Source of the DNA: Brevipalpus yothersi
Lineage: Eukaryota > Arthropoda > Arachnida > Trombidiformes > Tenuipalpidae
DNA: 64,000 nucleotides
Assembly (NCBI GenBank): GCA_003956705.1
Contig: QZCP01000212.1
Coordinates: forward strand, 39,876-103,875
Reading direction: 5' to 3'
Shown here piece by piece: positions 10,707 through 22,929 of the stretch (the stretch's first letter is position 1; every line of letters begins with the position of its first letter). The notes beneath the pieces were generated by a model. It ran no database searches, was not told the DNA's origin, and saw nothing but the letters and a program-made list of their open reading frames with translations. Made by a program: the position numbers and the translations under genes.

Positions 10707-13000
10707 TTAGGATAAACTTTCATCTTTTTTGTCCCTCGATAAGAATTTGGAAATAGGAGCCGTTTGAACGGCTTGTACACGCTCGCTTTTTCCCTCAATA
10801 TTAGGCCTTTGACTTTGAACCTCAGATTGTGTTTCCGATGGAGGTCGAGATCTGATTTCTTCCACATCAGCATCATATTTTTCTCCATCTATTCTCGACT
10901 TTCTAGTAGTCACATCAGCTATGGGTAGATCGATGTCCAGTTTAGACCTTCTTGGTAATCTTTTCACATCACGAATAGAAGTCGATTTGACTGCTACCAC
11001 CCCATCATCAGAAGTTGGTGGCTTATTGTCACCCAATTTAGATTTTCGTAATAAGTTTTTAGCTGTTCCTGGACCAGGAATGGGTTTAACCTTATCTGTA
11101 CCACTTTCAACACTTCTTAGCCGAGATTTTGGAGTTGATGGGTCAGCTTTCGATATTGGTCCAGTCTGAACAGATTTGACTCCATCGAGAACAGATTTTT
11201 TGGTGGAAGATTCAATCTCAGAAATTTTTGAGGAAGATTTTACCGATATTTCGGTTCGTGATATCTTTGGAACACCACTAATTGTCTTCTCAAGTAGGGC
11301 TCTTGCAGTGTTAATTTTAATTATTTCCTGTCTTTTTTTGTGACGAAAGTGTAGCAAGGACCACACCGCAATGATAATGATAAGGGACACAATCAATAAG
11401 ATGATGAGTAGTGTACTTCTTGATTCCTGATAAATTCGAATGGTCACCTGACTTCCCTTAATTACTTCACTATCGATCGTAAGGTAAATATCTTCCGATT
11501 GTTGATGTATCAAAGAAAGTGTATTACCTCTCACCCGGAAATTAACTATATTTTCATCCTGAAAGATTGACTTGTAAATTTTTTCCTCAACTTTGAGAAC
11601 AATACGAATGGTTGGATTATCAACACGAATACCCTTGATGGTGACACTGAAGATGGGATCTTCTCTTGGTTTTGTTTTGAGTTCAGCTTTTTCGATTACA
11701 AAACAATCCTTTGGACTTGGCAAATCTTTTAAAATTGAATTAAAACACTGTCCATACTTCCAAGCACATTTCAATGAACTTGTTTCGGCCATTAATCGAC
11801 ACCCATAACAATCGTTCATCAGATAGCACATTGGAATGGGATCTTTGGTTAATTGTCCACCACTTTTGGTGTGAACCACAAGGCTGTATTTTCCCACCGA
11901 AATGTATTCCAAATTCGATCTGATAGATAGTGGACACAGCCATTGGGCAAATTTTTGGGATGTTTTTGTTAGAACACAATCTGTACCTAGGACTGATGGT
12001 GCATTTTTTAATTCAGCAAAAAGTATACACCATTTGGCAGAGGTAATATCACATCTCACCACGAATCCAATGGTATTATAGGGATATTGAATTTTGAAAC
12101 AATCTAATCCAATCATTTGATTGTCAAACATGATCTTGTCGGAAGAATTATATATTGTCAACATGGTATTTTTTGTGCTTTCACTAAGTTGCTTGATAAT
12201 AATCTGAACGATAAAGTATGGTCCATCTCTTTCACTTCCGCAGGACAGATATATATTGGTATCACATTGATCTGATATATTGCAAAATGTGCGATCTCCA
12301 CCAGCTATCTTAAAATTTGTTGAATCGAATTCGGCATTCCATGATGTGTTTGATTCACTGAAGAAGAATGTGATCAGAGATGTGGTGAAATTATTTCGAT
12401 TGAGAAAAATTCTACTCACAAGTTAAACACACCGATGTCAGGCTTGATAAAATTTTCAGAATTGTTAGTAATGATAAGATTCCGGATTTTCATGATATCT
12501 TCAGCCTGGAAAATTTGATATAATCCATTTTTTTCGCTAATAAAATCAGAATTTATTGACCCCGAATGAATGGCAAAATTTGCTTCATTTTCTTTGAATA
12601 TGTAAGCAGTCTTGCCATTTTCTGCTACTCTTACTATGAATAAATTGTCTTTAGGAGGAAGAAAATAAATATAACTGGATTCATATTGTCCTTTATCTAA
12701 TTTTGATGATAAATTAACCTTGGAACATTCTAGTGACGATGATTTTCGATTACAATTGTAATAAAAAATATCGTTTTTCAGATTTGATTGCCAATAAAAT
12801 AATCGTTCTCTTTTAGATGTCTGGTACGCTAATCCATCGAAATTGCAAGACGATTTTGGTGGATATGATTCACCTGTGGGCAGTAAAACTGTACAAGATT
12901 GATCACTTTTTCGACGAACAATTCCTTGACGTGTACAAATTTCAAAAAATCCACTGCAATAATCAATCGTTAATAGTATGAAAGTAACCAGCCAGATCAT
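10707..13000 (-). CDS. Single-pass receptor-like protein with plexin-type PSI-like module
   Basis: Two exons (13000-12420 and 12357-10707, intron 62 nt) give about 743 aa. The start MIWLVTFILLTIDYCSG is a signal peptide. An ectodomain of ~490 aa follows. Its Cys-rich core CYLMNDCYGC...LKCAWKYGQCF, near residues 380-410, has the Cys/Trp spacing of a PSI domain as in plexins and semaphorins. Next is a ~90-aa beta-rich segment (FSVTIKGIRV...) that could be an IPT/TIG fold. One TM segment (STLLIILLIVSLIIIIAVWS) ends in a basic stop-transfer (HFRHKKRQ). The ~210-aa tail is Ser/Lys-rich with recurring basic motifs (PKSRL, RKSKL, RRSKL, RKSRI) and a duplicated VQT(G/A)PISK, and has no RasGAP domain. 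It could be a truncated plexin relative or an unrelated PSI receptor. The ATG at 13000 is chosen because it opens the signal peptide. Confidence 0.65.
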
Positions 13001-14360
13001 CGAGTAAACAGAAGAGAGTATGTAATGATAATAATTTAAAAGAACAAGAATAATTTCTTGACAATAACAATATAACACTTTATTGATGACAGGGATCCGA
13101 AAAAGTCTTCTACATTGCTTTCGAGAAGGTTATAATTCGATCGTAACAATTATTGAAAATATTGATACATTGATACATCCGATAGAAATTCGAACTTAAA
13201 TATTTTGCTCAACGAACAGAGAAACATAAGAATGCATAATCTAGATCGATTGATGCTGTTGAAGAATTCATTCAGTTGATCTGATATTTTTCAGGGGATT
13301 TTTGCTCCATTACCTTAGAGCGTCAAAACGAAAGCACTCATATCAGCATTATATCGCCCGTCTGTTGGAATACAATAAGTATTCCCTCACTTTCTTATCA
13401 TGATATATGACATATTCCCACCCATTTGATCCATACTTTGGTAGTGGAAGAAAAAATTCGCTACTTCACTTACACACCTCATCAGAGCCCAAATATAATC
13501 ATCTGGTTCAGCGTTCAGTCTATCTCACCGATAACAGGTAGTCCGACATGAAAATTAGTGATCCATTCAGTCATGAGAAGATAGAAGAAAAATATGAGGG
13601 CAACGATTTGGGAGCTCAACACACATCCATACAGCTGAAAAAAGGTGGTTATCAATGGATGCTTGGATGGATGGATGGATGGATGGAAGAGGGATTCTCG
13701 AGAAGATGCCTTGTTTGCTTAAATTTACTTTACCTCTCTCCAATTAAAATCATTTTTAAACACTCTCTGAACATCCCCCAACTAAAACTCATAACTTCCT
13801 TGCAAGGTACTGTACATCTTTCACCATTTCCGCTGTTGTTCACTTCCCGCTCTCTCTCTCTCTTTCCATGGAGAACTCTTCTTCTCCGACAGATTACCTT
13901 TACCTCATCTCCCTTCATCTTGATCATCTTGATCATCACCATCATCCATTCTTTCTCAGCTTCCCATTTTGGCCTGCTTCAGTGTATGTATGTGAGTATG
14001 TGTGTAGACCACTTTCATCCACCTGATCAGGGTCAGTAGTGTGAGTAGAGAGGCATACAGATTGAGTAAGAAAACTTTTTTTTCTTCACCTCATCTGTGA
14101 GTTGTTCAGACTGGCTTCATGCCGTGATACATTCTGCTGCTGATACTTTGTTGCCGCTTGTATGTGTGTACCTTGCTGCTGTTATTATTATGTGGTATGT
14201 GTGAATGTACATTTATCTGTGGACTTGATGGTGTTTCACCCTAATTGTGATCAGATTGTTCTAGATAGTGGGAAGAGAGAGAATTGAATTTGGCGGCTTG
14301 CTGCTTACTATTGACTTGATGATACATACAGAGAAATCATCGAATAAAATCATAATCAGC
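13001..14360. other. Intergenic stretch between divergent genes
   Basis: It separates the minus-strand receptor-like gene from the plus-strand cytospin gene and probably holds both promoters. A short (GGAT)n run lies at 13661-13685. The 163-aa frame at 13548 reads through this repeat and a CT-rich stretch and is not convincing. Upstream exons of cytospin may be hidden here. Confidence 0.5.
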
Positions 14361-14645
14361 ATGAAGTTCAAAACAAAAGGTAAGAAGACCTCAAGTTTAC
14401 CGAAAACTTTTTCTATTCCTTTTTACTGCATGAGCTGTGAAAATACCATAGATTATTGAGATCTCAGTTTTCAATCATGTGTGTGTACATGTGTATGTGT
14501 GGGGATTTTGATTCGGTAAGGATGGTATGCAGAAGGTCATCAAAAGGGATCATCATGTTTTGACTGATTCGGTGCTCTTGTATTCATTTGCCACGCAAAA
14601 CATCGTTATTATTATTGTGTATCTCATACACTTACAATGAGGTTA

Positions 14646-14678
<33 letters not shown>

Positions 14679-16312
14679 TCTTACCAGCTTTCGGTCATTT
14701 TGTTTGGATGAAATGTTTGCTTAATTGTTTGTTTACTTTGTAATCTTTTAATTTGTGTGTTATTTTATTTCTTCGGTTGATCCATTTCCTTTTTGCAGGT
14801 GAAACTTTGAACGATAATCAAGATGAAATGAATCTTGAAGGTGGTCATACTGATCATAATTTGGTTGATGATCTTCAAAACAAAGTTAAGCTTTTGGAAG
14901 AGGAAAAGAATGAATATTATAAACAATTGGAGCTTCTCGAGGAAGCCATTCGACAAATGGAAGTAAAGTGTCAACGTTTTCTGGAAGAGAGAAAAGAATT
15001 GCGATCAAGTATTGAGGATTTGCAAAGAAAGCTGAAAGAAGCTAATCAAAAAATTAAGGAGGCCACATTGGAAGTGGAAGAGACGAAAATGAAGTTCTCC
15101 GAAAAAGAGAAAGAATGGAAACTATTTCAAGATGATCTTCTGACTACCGTACGAGTCGCAAATGATCTGAAAACAGCATCCCAAATAGATGCTGAAGTTC
15201 TGTTATCGAAAAATAAACAGCTTCATGAGAAAATTATCGCCTTGGAAAATGAAATAGGACGACTCAAGCATGACAGTATGTTCAAGAATGCCTCAGAGCA
15301 GAGGCCCTCTCTTTCCAATCCGATAAAATCTCCAGATAAGCAACCTTTTAATGATACTGATACTTTATGCAATTCCAACAAGCCGCCTCCTATTCCAACC
15401 AGAAGCATCTCGTTGACTGAGCCACTTCCATCAGTCCAACAAAATATCCCCCGAACTACCACCAGACCAATGGAACGCGGTTTTCCACAATTATCTGTCA
15501 AGACCATAATCGAAACGATTGAAAATGCCAACAAGAAAACAAAATTAGATAGTCCACCACCCAATCATCAAGCCAACATTGATCATCCACTAAACGGCTC
15601 ATTTTCACGCATAAAAAGTGAACAAAAAAAGATTGACTGCCAAAATCGGACCAATAACAAGCTAAATAGTTTGCAGACATCAACTCCTCTTGACAAAATA
15701 ATTCCCACAAAACCTTCTACCAGATCGAGTGCAATAGATATTGAAGCTTATCTCAGCAAGTCATTATCCCACATGTTGGACCATAAGAGAGATTATTTTT
15801 CCACCTCTTCCAGGTATGAATTGTATCATTTTTTTCAGCCTTTCCCGTGTCTCTGACTAATTATTCGTTCATTCCAGAAATATTATGGATTCCAAGGATC
15901 CTCTGCTTTCTCTGATTAAGGATGGTGGATCAAAGCGTAACGCTCTTCTCAAATGGTGCCAAAGCAAAACCATAGGATACAAGGGAGTTGACATCACAAA
16001 TTTCAGCTCCTCTTGGGGTGATGGACTCGCTTTCTGCGCATTACTTCACACTTATTTGCCTAATTTGATTCCTTACGATGAATTAAATTGTTGGAATCGA
16101 GAGAAAAATTTTATCTATGCATTTAAGGCAGCTGAATCAGTCGGCATCCCACCTACTTTGGTAAGAAGTTATTCAAAATTTATATATACTCATATGATTG
16201 ACAAATCTTTTCTCTTGTTTAGAACATTGAAAAACTCACGTCTGAAGAGCGCCCAGATTGGACCGAAATTATGACTTACGTAACTTCTATTTATAAGCGA
16301 TTTGAATCTTAG
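14361..16312 (+). CDS. Cytospin/SPECC1-like protein: coiled coil plus CH domain
   Basis: Exons 14361-14379, 14799-15813, 15878-16160 and 16223-16312 join in frame to 468 aa. Residues ~25-185 are a long coiled coil ending in FQDDLLTTVRVAND, a stretch typical of cytospin-A (SPECC1L). A Pro/Ser-rich linker follows. The C-terminal calponin-homology domain has the family signature GGSKRNALLKWCQ, ITNFSSSWGDGLAFCALLHT, ERPDW and a closing IYKRFES. Cytospins link actin and microtubules and act in adhesion and cytokinesis. Vertebrate SPECC1L is over 1000 aa, so this model lacks the N-terminal half. Either it is a short isoform, or further 5' exons were missed. The 19-nt first exon is supported by its donor (AAAG|GTAAGAAG) and matching phase but is the weakest part. 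(CT)n repeats lie in intron 1. Confidence 0.8.
14648..14671. repeat. Short (CT)n tract in cytospin intron 1
   Basis: A CT run of about 24 bp, followed by an interrupted pyrimidine tract. Confidence 0.85.
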
Positions 16313-16842
16313 TACAACATTTTTCGAGATTGACTTGAATTTGAATGTTCGCGAATTTTATCGTACGCCTTTGCATTTTGCATCTTCGCCCTTTGCGAAT
16401 CATTGATGGTTTTTGTAAATAACTTGGATTTTCCTGATTTCATGGAACCATTTCTCTTTAGATTTTACCAGGAGAAGAATTACCCCCTCCTCTAGTCAAG
16501 TAACCTTCCCGAGACCAAGCCATTCTGCTATCACCACTGACATAATGTTAAAAACCTCTTTTTAATCTGGATGTATCTTCTCTAGATAATGAGAGGTACG
16601 ATTTTCATCCTTCTTGTGAAGACTAAACATGATTCTCCAAGTTGACTGTCGATCCCATTTCTTTGAGAGTGACAATTTTGAGGATGAGTATGGAGGGGAT
16701 GAAAGTCGCTTGTGGTTACATCCTGACGATTGGGAAGTCATCCAGCTTTAAGAACTGAAAACCCAAGAGCTTGTCAGAGTGTCCAAAAAATTTCGAGTTG
16801 TTTTTCTTCATTGTTCTCATCAACATCAGCTCATGACTCATC
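16313..16842. other. Convergent 3' intergenic region
   Basis: It lies between the 3' ends of cytospin (+) and HS6ST (-), so it presumably contains both 3' UTRs. No other gene is seen. Confidence 0.6.
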
Positions 16843-18161
16843 TCAACCACCACTCTCACTTCGATTCTTTTTTCTTATTTCTGCAAGTTTCTTTGGTAGT
16901 CTAAATTCAGGGGACATCTTGTCCGGTACACTCAAATCTGGATCGTTAATGCGCTTAATATTGGAATCATATTCTTCATCTTGTGAACTGAGTTTTTGAA
17001 ATCTTTCTCGCAGGATGCTTTTGGCATATTCATAGAGCTGCATATCAAGAAAATTGAGAGATCGTATTCTTTCAACCATTTTTGGGCTCAATTCATCGAG
17101 TGCAAGACTACTATGAGTCTCATTCAACTGGATGAAGGATCGTGAAAACTGTAGTTTGAATGTCTGTTCGAAGACGTATTGAGACATTTTCTGTTCCTCA
17201 CTTATTCCGAAGAAAGCCATCTCACGAAGATTATCTTTGGCACTAGCAAGAAGCAGTTCATTTCTCTTCGCTTCACTCATGGCAGAACGATTGTAGCAGC
17301 CAACCAGTGTTAGATCAGCTAGCATACGAGTTTGTCGATTGATTGCCAAGTTGAATGGACAGGACATGAATCTTTGCAAGGAAACATTTCGCCAATTCGC
17401 CCCTTTATAGCAAAGAGGTAGCTCTTGAGCATTTGGTGATCGACCATTGCATTGGTGGAAACTATTCTTCCAAGTGGCACCCCGTTGGATGTGATTGTAT
17501 TCACTCAAAAATCTAGAAATAGGATCTCTCAGAATAGTAACGTAGAAGAAGCGCAGAGACTGTCGAGGGTTGTCTTGAGAGCTCCAAACATTTTCCACAC
17601 AACTCGTCAATTCAGTCCAATCTGCATGAAGACCACATGCCCAACCAGTAGTGTATCTTGAGAAAAGCCAATTGCTAGATTTCGAATGAGGTCTAAGGCA
17701 TTTACATCTCTTCTTTCCCTTTTCACAGAGACATGGAGCTTCCAATTTCAAATCTCTCACCAAATGTCTGCCAAAGCTTGTTCCAGCTGAAAGATTGGAA
17801 GGAAAGTTCATGAGAGAGGTGAATTAAATGATTGATTTTGAGTATTTTTACCTGTCTTCTGGATATGTAGAAATACCATCACATCATTTTTGCTCAGATT
17901 GAAGTTGAAATTAGAATTAGTGAAGATTTGGTTAAAGGATATTCTATTTGAAGGATCATTTTTGATACGAAGCGTCAATTGTTGATGATTGACATAATCC
18001 AGTTCAGGTAGTGGTGAATACCGATTAGATGACCAGACATCTATTGCACATATTCTACCGGGACATATGTAACCCATGATTATGAGGAACATTGCAATGA
18101 ACGCAATACAGAATAGAAGAGCACTTTTGATGAAGCTGAGACTCATGACATTTGTGGACAT
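16843..18161 (-). CDS. HS6ST: Heparan sulfate 6-O-sulfotransferase
   Basis: A type II Golgi membrane enzyme that moves sulfate from PAPS to the 6-O position of glucosamine in heparan sulfate, tuning FGF and other growth-factor signalling. Two exons (18161-17852 and 17786-16843, intron 65 nt) give 417 aa. After a short cytoplasmic end, residues ~12-33 form the signal-anchor TM (ALLFCIAFIAMFLIIMGYI). The PAPS 5'-phosphosulfate loop is FLHIQKT...GTSFGRHLV, and the intron falls inside it. WLFSRYTTGWACGLHADWTEL is characteristic of HS6STs. The 3'-phosphate motif is VTILRDPISRFLSEY. The C-terminal ~60 residues are charged. The intron joins phase 1, giving K-T-A-G-T-S where most family members have K-T-G-G-T. 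I chose the ATG at 18161; it is preceded in frame only by GTG. Confidence 0.93.
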
Positions 18162-19210
18162 TTTCACAGCTGATCATTTCGGTTTTTGGCGAATATTCGG
18201 CCTCAATTAATCATCACTGCTAGACCATATCGCTAATTTCTTTGTTCATATCTGGTAGAAATGATGAGATGAGAAATGAAAAATGAAAAATTCAGGAAAC
18301 GAAGCTAATTGATGAAAAAAATTTCTCAGAACATGTTATGGAGCTTTGAATCCATCAGATACTACAAAGATTGATCATGATAAGTTTTGAAGCAAAAAGA
18401 ATTCAAAATCGGATAAATATCATCTGTATGAAAATTCTTGTTCATTTGAAGTTGTTGCATTACATACGACACTTTACTCACCTGATAGTCATATTTGGAA
18501 CTTTTTCATTGCGTCACAATCAAAACAGATGGGATGTATCATTGTCAAATTCCATCAAGTTAAAAACATCAGTGGATGATTTGAATAGGTGATTCCTATA
18601 TAATCTTAAATCTTCAATCTTTGCACTAGTAAATGTGAACGGATGCTGACATCAACTAGATTCTGATGACTAACACTGGTATGAATCCTAATTGCTTGGT
18701 GAGAAAGAAGAAATCTTTCTGAATCGAGAGAGGACGTCCTTCAGCAGACTAATTAAGGATTCACTTCACTACTTCATTTCACTGTTTGATCCAATAGTTG
18801 AATCAATAGTTTGATAAGTTAATCAAGACAGTTACACACAAAACGAGTGGGTGAAGAAAACATTTTGAGGTTTGTTTTGGTTCAAACTTTAAAGTCCATG
18901 TGCGTAAATGTGTGTGAATGTAACGCAGTCGTAAAGTGAATGCTTCAAATTCCGAGGCATGAATCATGCTGCATGATGATTGCAATCTCTCCGATTTGGG
19001 ATTTCGAGCTTGGAGAAAATCTATCATTCCAATGGGATGAGTCTATTAAATTGATCGATGGTAATTATCAATGAAATTAAAAAGGATAAATATTTCAGCT
19101 ATCATCTCGATACATTTTATTGAAAACAAAAATATAAATACATTCTCGAATAGTTCGATGATTCAAATTTTTTCACCCTCGATTGGTAGATTGGACAATC
19201 ATTTCGATTT
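18162..19210. other. Intergenic stretch, no gene seen
   Basis: It lies upstream of HS6ST and downstream of PFDN5 (both minus). The short frames (18371-18592, 18803-19027) show no family features. It probably contains the HS6ST promoter. Confidence 0.5.
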
Positions 19211-19856
19211 TCAAGAAGATGATGGAGCATTGGCAGCTTCTTTTGCTAGGGTTGCTTTTTGTTTCATCACCAAAGCTTCGACAACGGCTAATGGAAGAGG
19301 GGAGGAACGTTAAAATTTAAGGTTAACAATTAACATTTCAAAAAGTATTTTGGAGGAATGATGACAAACAACTTACATTCTCGTAAGCCAATTTTTTGCT
19401 GAGTTATTTTAACACACTTTTCGATCTCTTGATTAAGGAAAGCAACTTTTCTTTTAAAATAATCAACCGTTCCTTCACGATTTTTTTCAATATAATAACC
19501 AGTGCCGATGTCAATTAAGAATTTATCATTATTGGTGATAGAGCCATTTATATACATGGACGCTGTTAGTGGAACCAAAATCTCTGTTCCATTTGTAATG
19601 TGACTTTGATTTGAGACGACTTCGCCGGACTCTTGAAATTTAGTTTGAGCTTGATTCAATTGTGATATAGATGCGGTTAGAACTTCGATATCCTACAAGA
19701 TAGAGAATCGAGAGAGAAGGGAAAAAGTTTGCCAATAAAATGTGTTCCATCGTAAAAATAAGCCAATATTACCTGGTCAAGTTGGTGTTTTAAAGCTGAA
19801 AGCTGTTGTAAACTCAGCTCAGCAGACATATCAGCTGGTGTAGCTTTGATGGACAT
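19211..19856 (-). CDS. PFDN5: Prefoldin subunit 5
   Basis: An alpha-class subunit of the hexameric prefoldin chaperone, which passes nascent actin and tubulin to the TRiC/CCT chaperonin in the cytosol. Three exons (19856-19773, 19692-19377, 19287-19211) splice to 158 aa, close to the usual ~150. Exon 1 encodes MSIKATPADMSAELSLQQLS, the start of the N-terminal coiled coil. Exon 2 has the beta-hairpin linker (EILVPLTASMYINGSI, FLIDIGTGYYIEK), a clear PFDN5 signature, and the start of the second helix. Exon 3 completes the helix and ends in ANAPSSS. The head-to-head arrangement with WDR46, ~490 bp apart, suggests a shared bidirectional promoter for two growth-related genes. Confidence 0.92.
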
Positions 19857-20349
19857 TTTAATTTCAGTTTTTCAATAATTTTCACCTCTACAAAATGAAC
19901 AATTTATTTGATCAAAGTTAAACACGGCCAAAAATTGTTGCTGCTACTAAAATAGGCAGAAAAACCACGAGAAACTCATACACACTTTCCAAATGATTTT
20001 TGGACTTTCCTAAAGTTCACTCAATCGTCTATACTCTGCTATCACATAAATAGTGAATGCATTCAGTCTACCATCGATTAATTAAATCACAATTTGAAGA
20101 CAATTTAAATTGAATTAACACACACACATACACACCTTGGAATCCGCTTCAATAGTGTAAGCCCTAGTGGCTACCGGTGAAAATAATGATGTAAACTTTG
20201 CAGCGCGATTCCAGCATGTTTCGTGTGTGTGTAAACTTTGGACACACTTTTGTGAGTGAACAAAATTAAATGGATTGTGTTTTGTTGTTTTTGTGATTAT
20301 TTGATATCAATTTGTTTGTGTGTGTATATATCTATGAATATAATTTATC
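19857..20349. promoter_or_regulatory. Putative bidirectional promoter of PFDN5 and WDR46
   Basis: This is the only sequence between the start codons of two divergently transcribed housekeeping genes. It contains a CA-rich stretch (20118-20135) and a GT-rich stretch (20221-20236). No defined core promoter element stands out; the role is inferred from position. Confidence 0.45.
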
Positions 20350-22149
20350 ATGAAAGTCTCAAAATCATCTAAAGATAGTAAGAAAGATTCTAGAAAAGAT
20401 TCCAATAAGGGTACTGGTAAGAATCTCAAGAAAGATTTCAAGAGAGATCTCAAGAAGGGAATCAAAAAAGGAATTAGGAAAGATCGGAAAGATTCCAAGA
20501 ATGGTGATGAGAAAGAATCTAAAAAAGATTCCAAAAAAGATTTCAAAGAGAGAACCTCGAAGTTCAATGGTGATAGGGTAAGTAAGAATCAATAGAGAAT
20601 ATTAGTCGGGATTAAAAATTTGTTTCCCTTGTTTCTCCCATCTTCAGCCCAAAGGATCTTTCAAACCAAAGAGTAAATTCTTCAAGAAACATCATAGAAA
20701 GGGTAAATTTTCGGAAGCCAAGAGAAAAAAGATTATTGAGAAAATGAGAAAGGCTGAAAAATATAAAGATGAGGACGTCAAGAAAGTAAGTTTTTGACCC
20801 TTAAATGTACCTGTAATTGAAACTTTTGCTCATTTTTGTTAAAGAAACCTTTTGAAGAGCCTACACCGGAAGAGCAGCATGAAACGATTCGTCGAAATTA
20901 TGACATTTTACTACCAGAACAAGCAGGATATCTTATACCAGATAAAAATGAATCAACCTATCAAATCAGTCAGCGTGAAATAGTTGAACAAGTCGACATT
21001 ACCAGTGCTACAAAGCATTTCAATTTAAAGCTCAACTTCGGTCCTTATATAGTCAAGTATTATCGAAATGGTAGACAGACACTAATCGCTGGTCGGAGAG
21101 GACATGTTGCCACTATGGATTGGATGACAAAGAGGCTATTATGTGAATTCAATGCTATGGAATCAATTCATGATGTGTGTTGGCTCCATATGCCTACGCT
21201 ATTTGCTACCGCTCAAAAAGATTGGGTCCATATTTATGATGATAATGGAACTGAGATACATTGTCTCAAAAAACTCTACAAAGTAATCAAGATGGAATTC
21301 CTTCCTTATCACTTCTTACTCGTAACTGCTTCAGATCAAGGCTTCCTCTCTTGGACAGATACTTCATACGGCAAAACAATCGCTCATTTTCGACCCAAAA
21401 AAACCAAGAGAATCACCTCACTTGTACAGAATCCTGGCAATGGTATCATCGTATCTGGACATTCGAATGGTGTCATATGTATGTGGTCTCCCAACAGTCA
21501 AGAGCCTGCAGCTCAAATGTTGTGTCACCCAGGTGCCATTCGTGATGTTGCAGTTGCTCATGATGGTACGAAAATGATAACATTAGGTGTTGATCGGACA
21601 TTTAAACTGTGGGATGTGAGAAAGTTTCAGGTGATGCGTAGCTATACTCTCAAGTCTATTGGTGAATGTGTCGATGTAAGTCAAAAAGATTGTGTGTCCA
21701 TCGGAATGGGAAACGTTGTTGAAATTTATCGTGATAGTTGGAATAAGGTCATCGAAGCACCCTATTTGAGACATAAATGGGATTCCTTTGTTCAAAATGT
21801 TAAATTTTGTCCATTCGAAGATGTACTTGGAATAGGTCATCAAACTGGCTTCTCAAGCATTCTTGTTCCAGGCTCTGGAGAGCCAAACTTTGATGCCTTC
21901 GAAAGCAATCCATTTATGACCAATTCTCAGCGAAGAGAGATGGAAGTTAAACAGCTTCTGGAAAAAGTTCAACCTGAGCTCATATCATTGGATCCTACCA
22001 TATTGGGTAAAGTGAATATGGATGATCTAAAGAAAATTCGCGAAGAAAAACTCAAAAAATATCCTCGTCCTCAAGTTAAGAAGAAAGGTCCTAAACCATC
22101 TAAACTTTTCAAATTTTCTTCTCTAGCCGAATATATGCCATCACAGTGA
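20350..22149 (+). CDS. WDR46: WD repeat-containing protein 46 (Utp7 orthologue)
   Basis: A nucleolar scaffold of the small-subunit processome needed for 18S rRNA processing. Three exons (20350-20577, 20648-20785, 20845-22149) join in frame to 556 aa, close to yeast Utp7 (~550). The first ~120 residues are almost pure Lys/Ser/Asp repeats (KDSKKDSRKDSNKG, FKPKSKFFKKHHRKGKFSE), like the basic nucleolar extensions of this family. The core follows with a seven-bladed WD propeller: YYRNGRQTLIAGRRGHVATMDW, LFATAQKDWVHIYD, GTEIHCL, IVSGHSNGVICMWSP and GVDRTFKLWDVR. The C-terminal block GIGHQTGFSSILVPGSGEPN, FDAFESNPF and RREMEV is the Utp7/BING4 C-terminal domain. Start: the first ATG of an uninterrupted basic frame. 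Confidence 0.95.
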
Positions 22150-22411
22150 GTGAATCTTCAAACTATGAATTCATTAATTTAACTCATGTTTATTATCGCA
22201 ATTCATTATGAAATATTTTATAATAATGTTTTGAGATGCTTCAACTCTGTACAGTGGAAATTTTCAAAATGAACATAGCTTATGATGATCAATGGATGTT
22301 TGAAACCATCACCACCCTAACGATTTGATACTTGTTTGGCCATTATAATCATGATGATAAATAGTGCAAAAGAATTATTTTAAGTGTTTGGAAAAGTTCA
22401 ACATTCTTCAC

Positions 22412-22747
22412 TCATCCCCAATGTCCACCTCCATAGCCACCAAGAATGATGATATTTTCACCTTAAAATGTTGTGTAAATGTTGTTAGAATGAATCTGAG
22501 CACCGAACACCTCAAAACTTACCTCCTTTCTTGCAACCTCCACCGCCAGAGATCAAGCTTCCTCCTCCCCAGCCACCGCCACTACCTCCAAGAATGATGA
22601 TATCATCGCCTCCTGGAAAATAATTGTTCATAGAATCATTTTTACAAGTAATGAAAAATACTTCATACCTTTACGAGCATCAACAATCGGATTTGTCCAT
22701 AGAGATAACATGAATAAGGCGAACACTATCGAGAAAAAGCGAGCCAT
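22412..22747 (-). CDS. Small secreted glycine-rich peptide with duplicated module
   Basis: Three short exons (22747-22669, 22612-22523, 22461-22412) have correct GT..AG ends and phase 1 at both junctions, coding for 72 aa. Residues 1-24 (MARFFSIVFALFMLSLW...VDA) are a typical signal peptide. The mature part holds two copies of one module, one per exon: DDIIILGGSGGGWGGG and ENIIILGGYGGGHWG, separated by a Gly/Cys/Lys linker (GGGGCKKGG). If intron 2 is retained, the frame stops two codons after the exon 2 donor, giving a one-module form. Glycine-rich secreted peptides in arthropods include cuticle, silk-like and antimicrobial proteins; which applies is unknown. Each exon alone is too short for simple frame calling. 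Confidence 0.65.
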
Positions 22748-22929
22748 CCTGTAGAAACTCTCTTCATGAAGTTAACTTGGAAAATGTTCAAATGCTGAAT
22801 GGCTTCAGACTTTATTAAGATTTTTGAAATAGTTCTCTACTCGGGAGAACTTTTTTAGATCGATTGTCAATGTGGTGCTGATCATTCGATGCCCAGCAGC
22901 TACTGGCATTTATTGATATAATTGTTGTC

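Noticed and set aside
10333..10888. Minus-strand frames across the (GA)n tract at 10498-10554
   Set aside because: Poly Ser-Leu translations of a microsatellite; the upper one overlaps the receptor-like CDS in another frame.
13548..14039. 163-codon plus-strand frame
   Set aside because: Composition follows a GGAT repeat and CT-rich DNA, with no domain, no splice support and no homology recognised.
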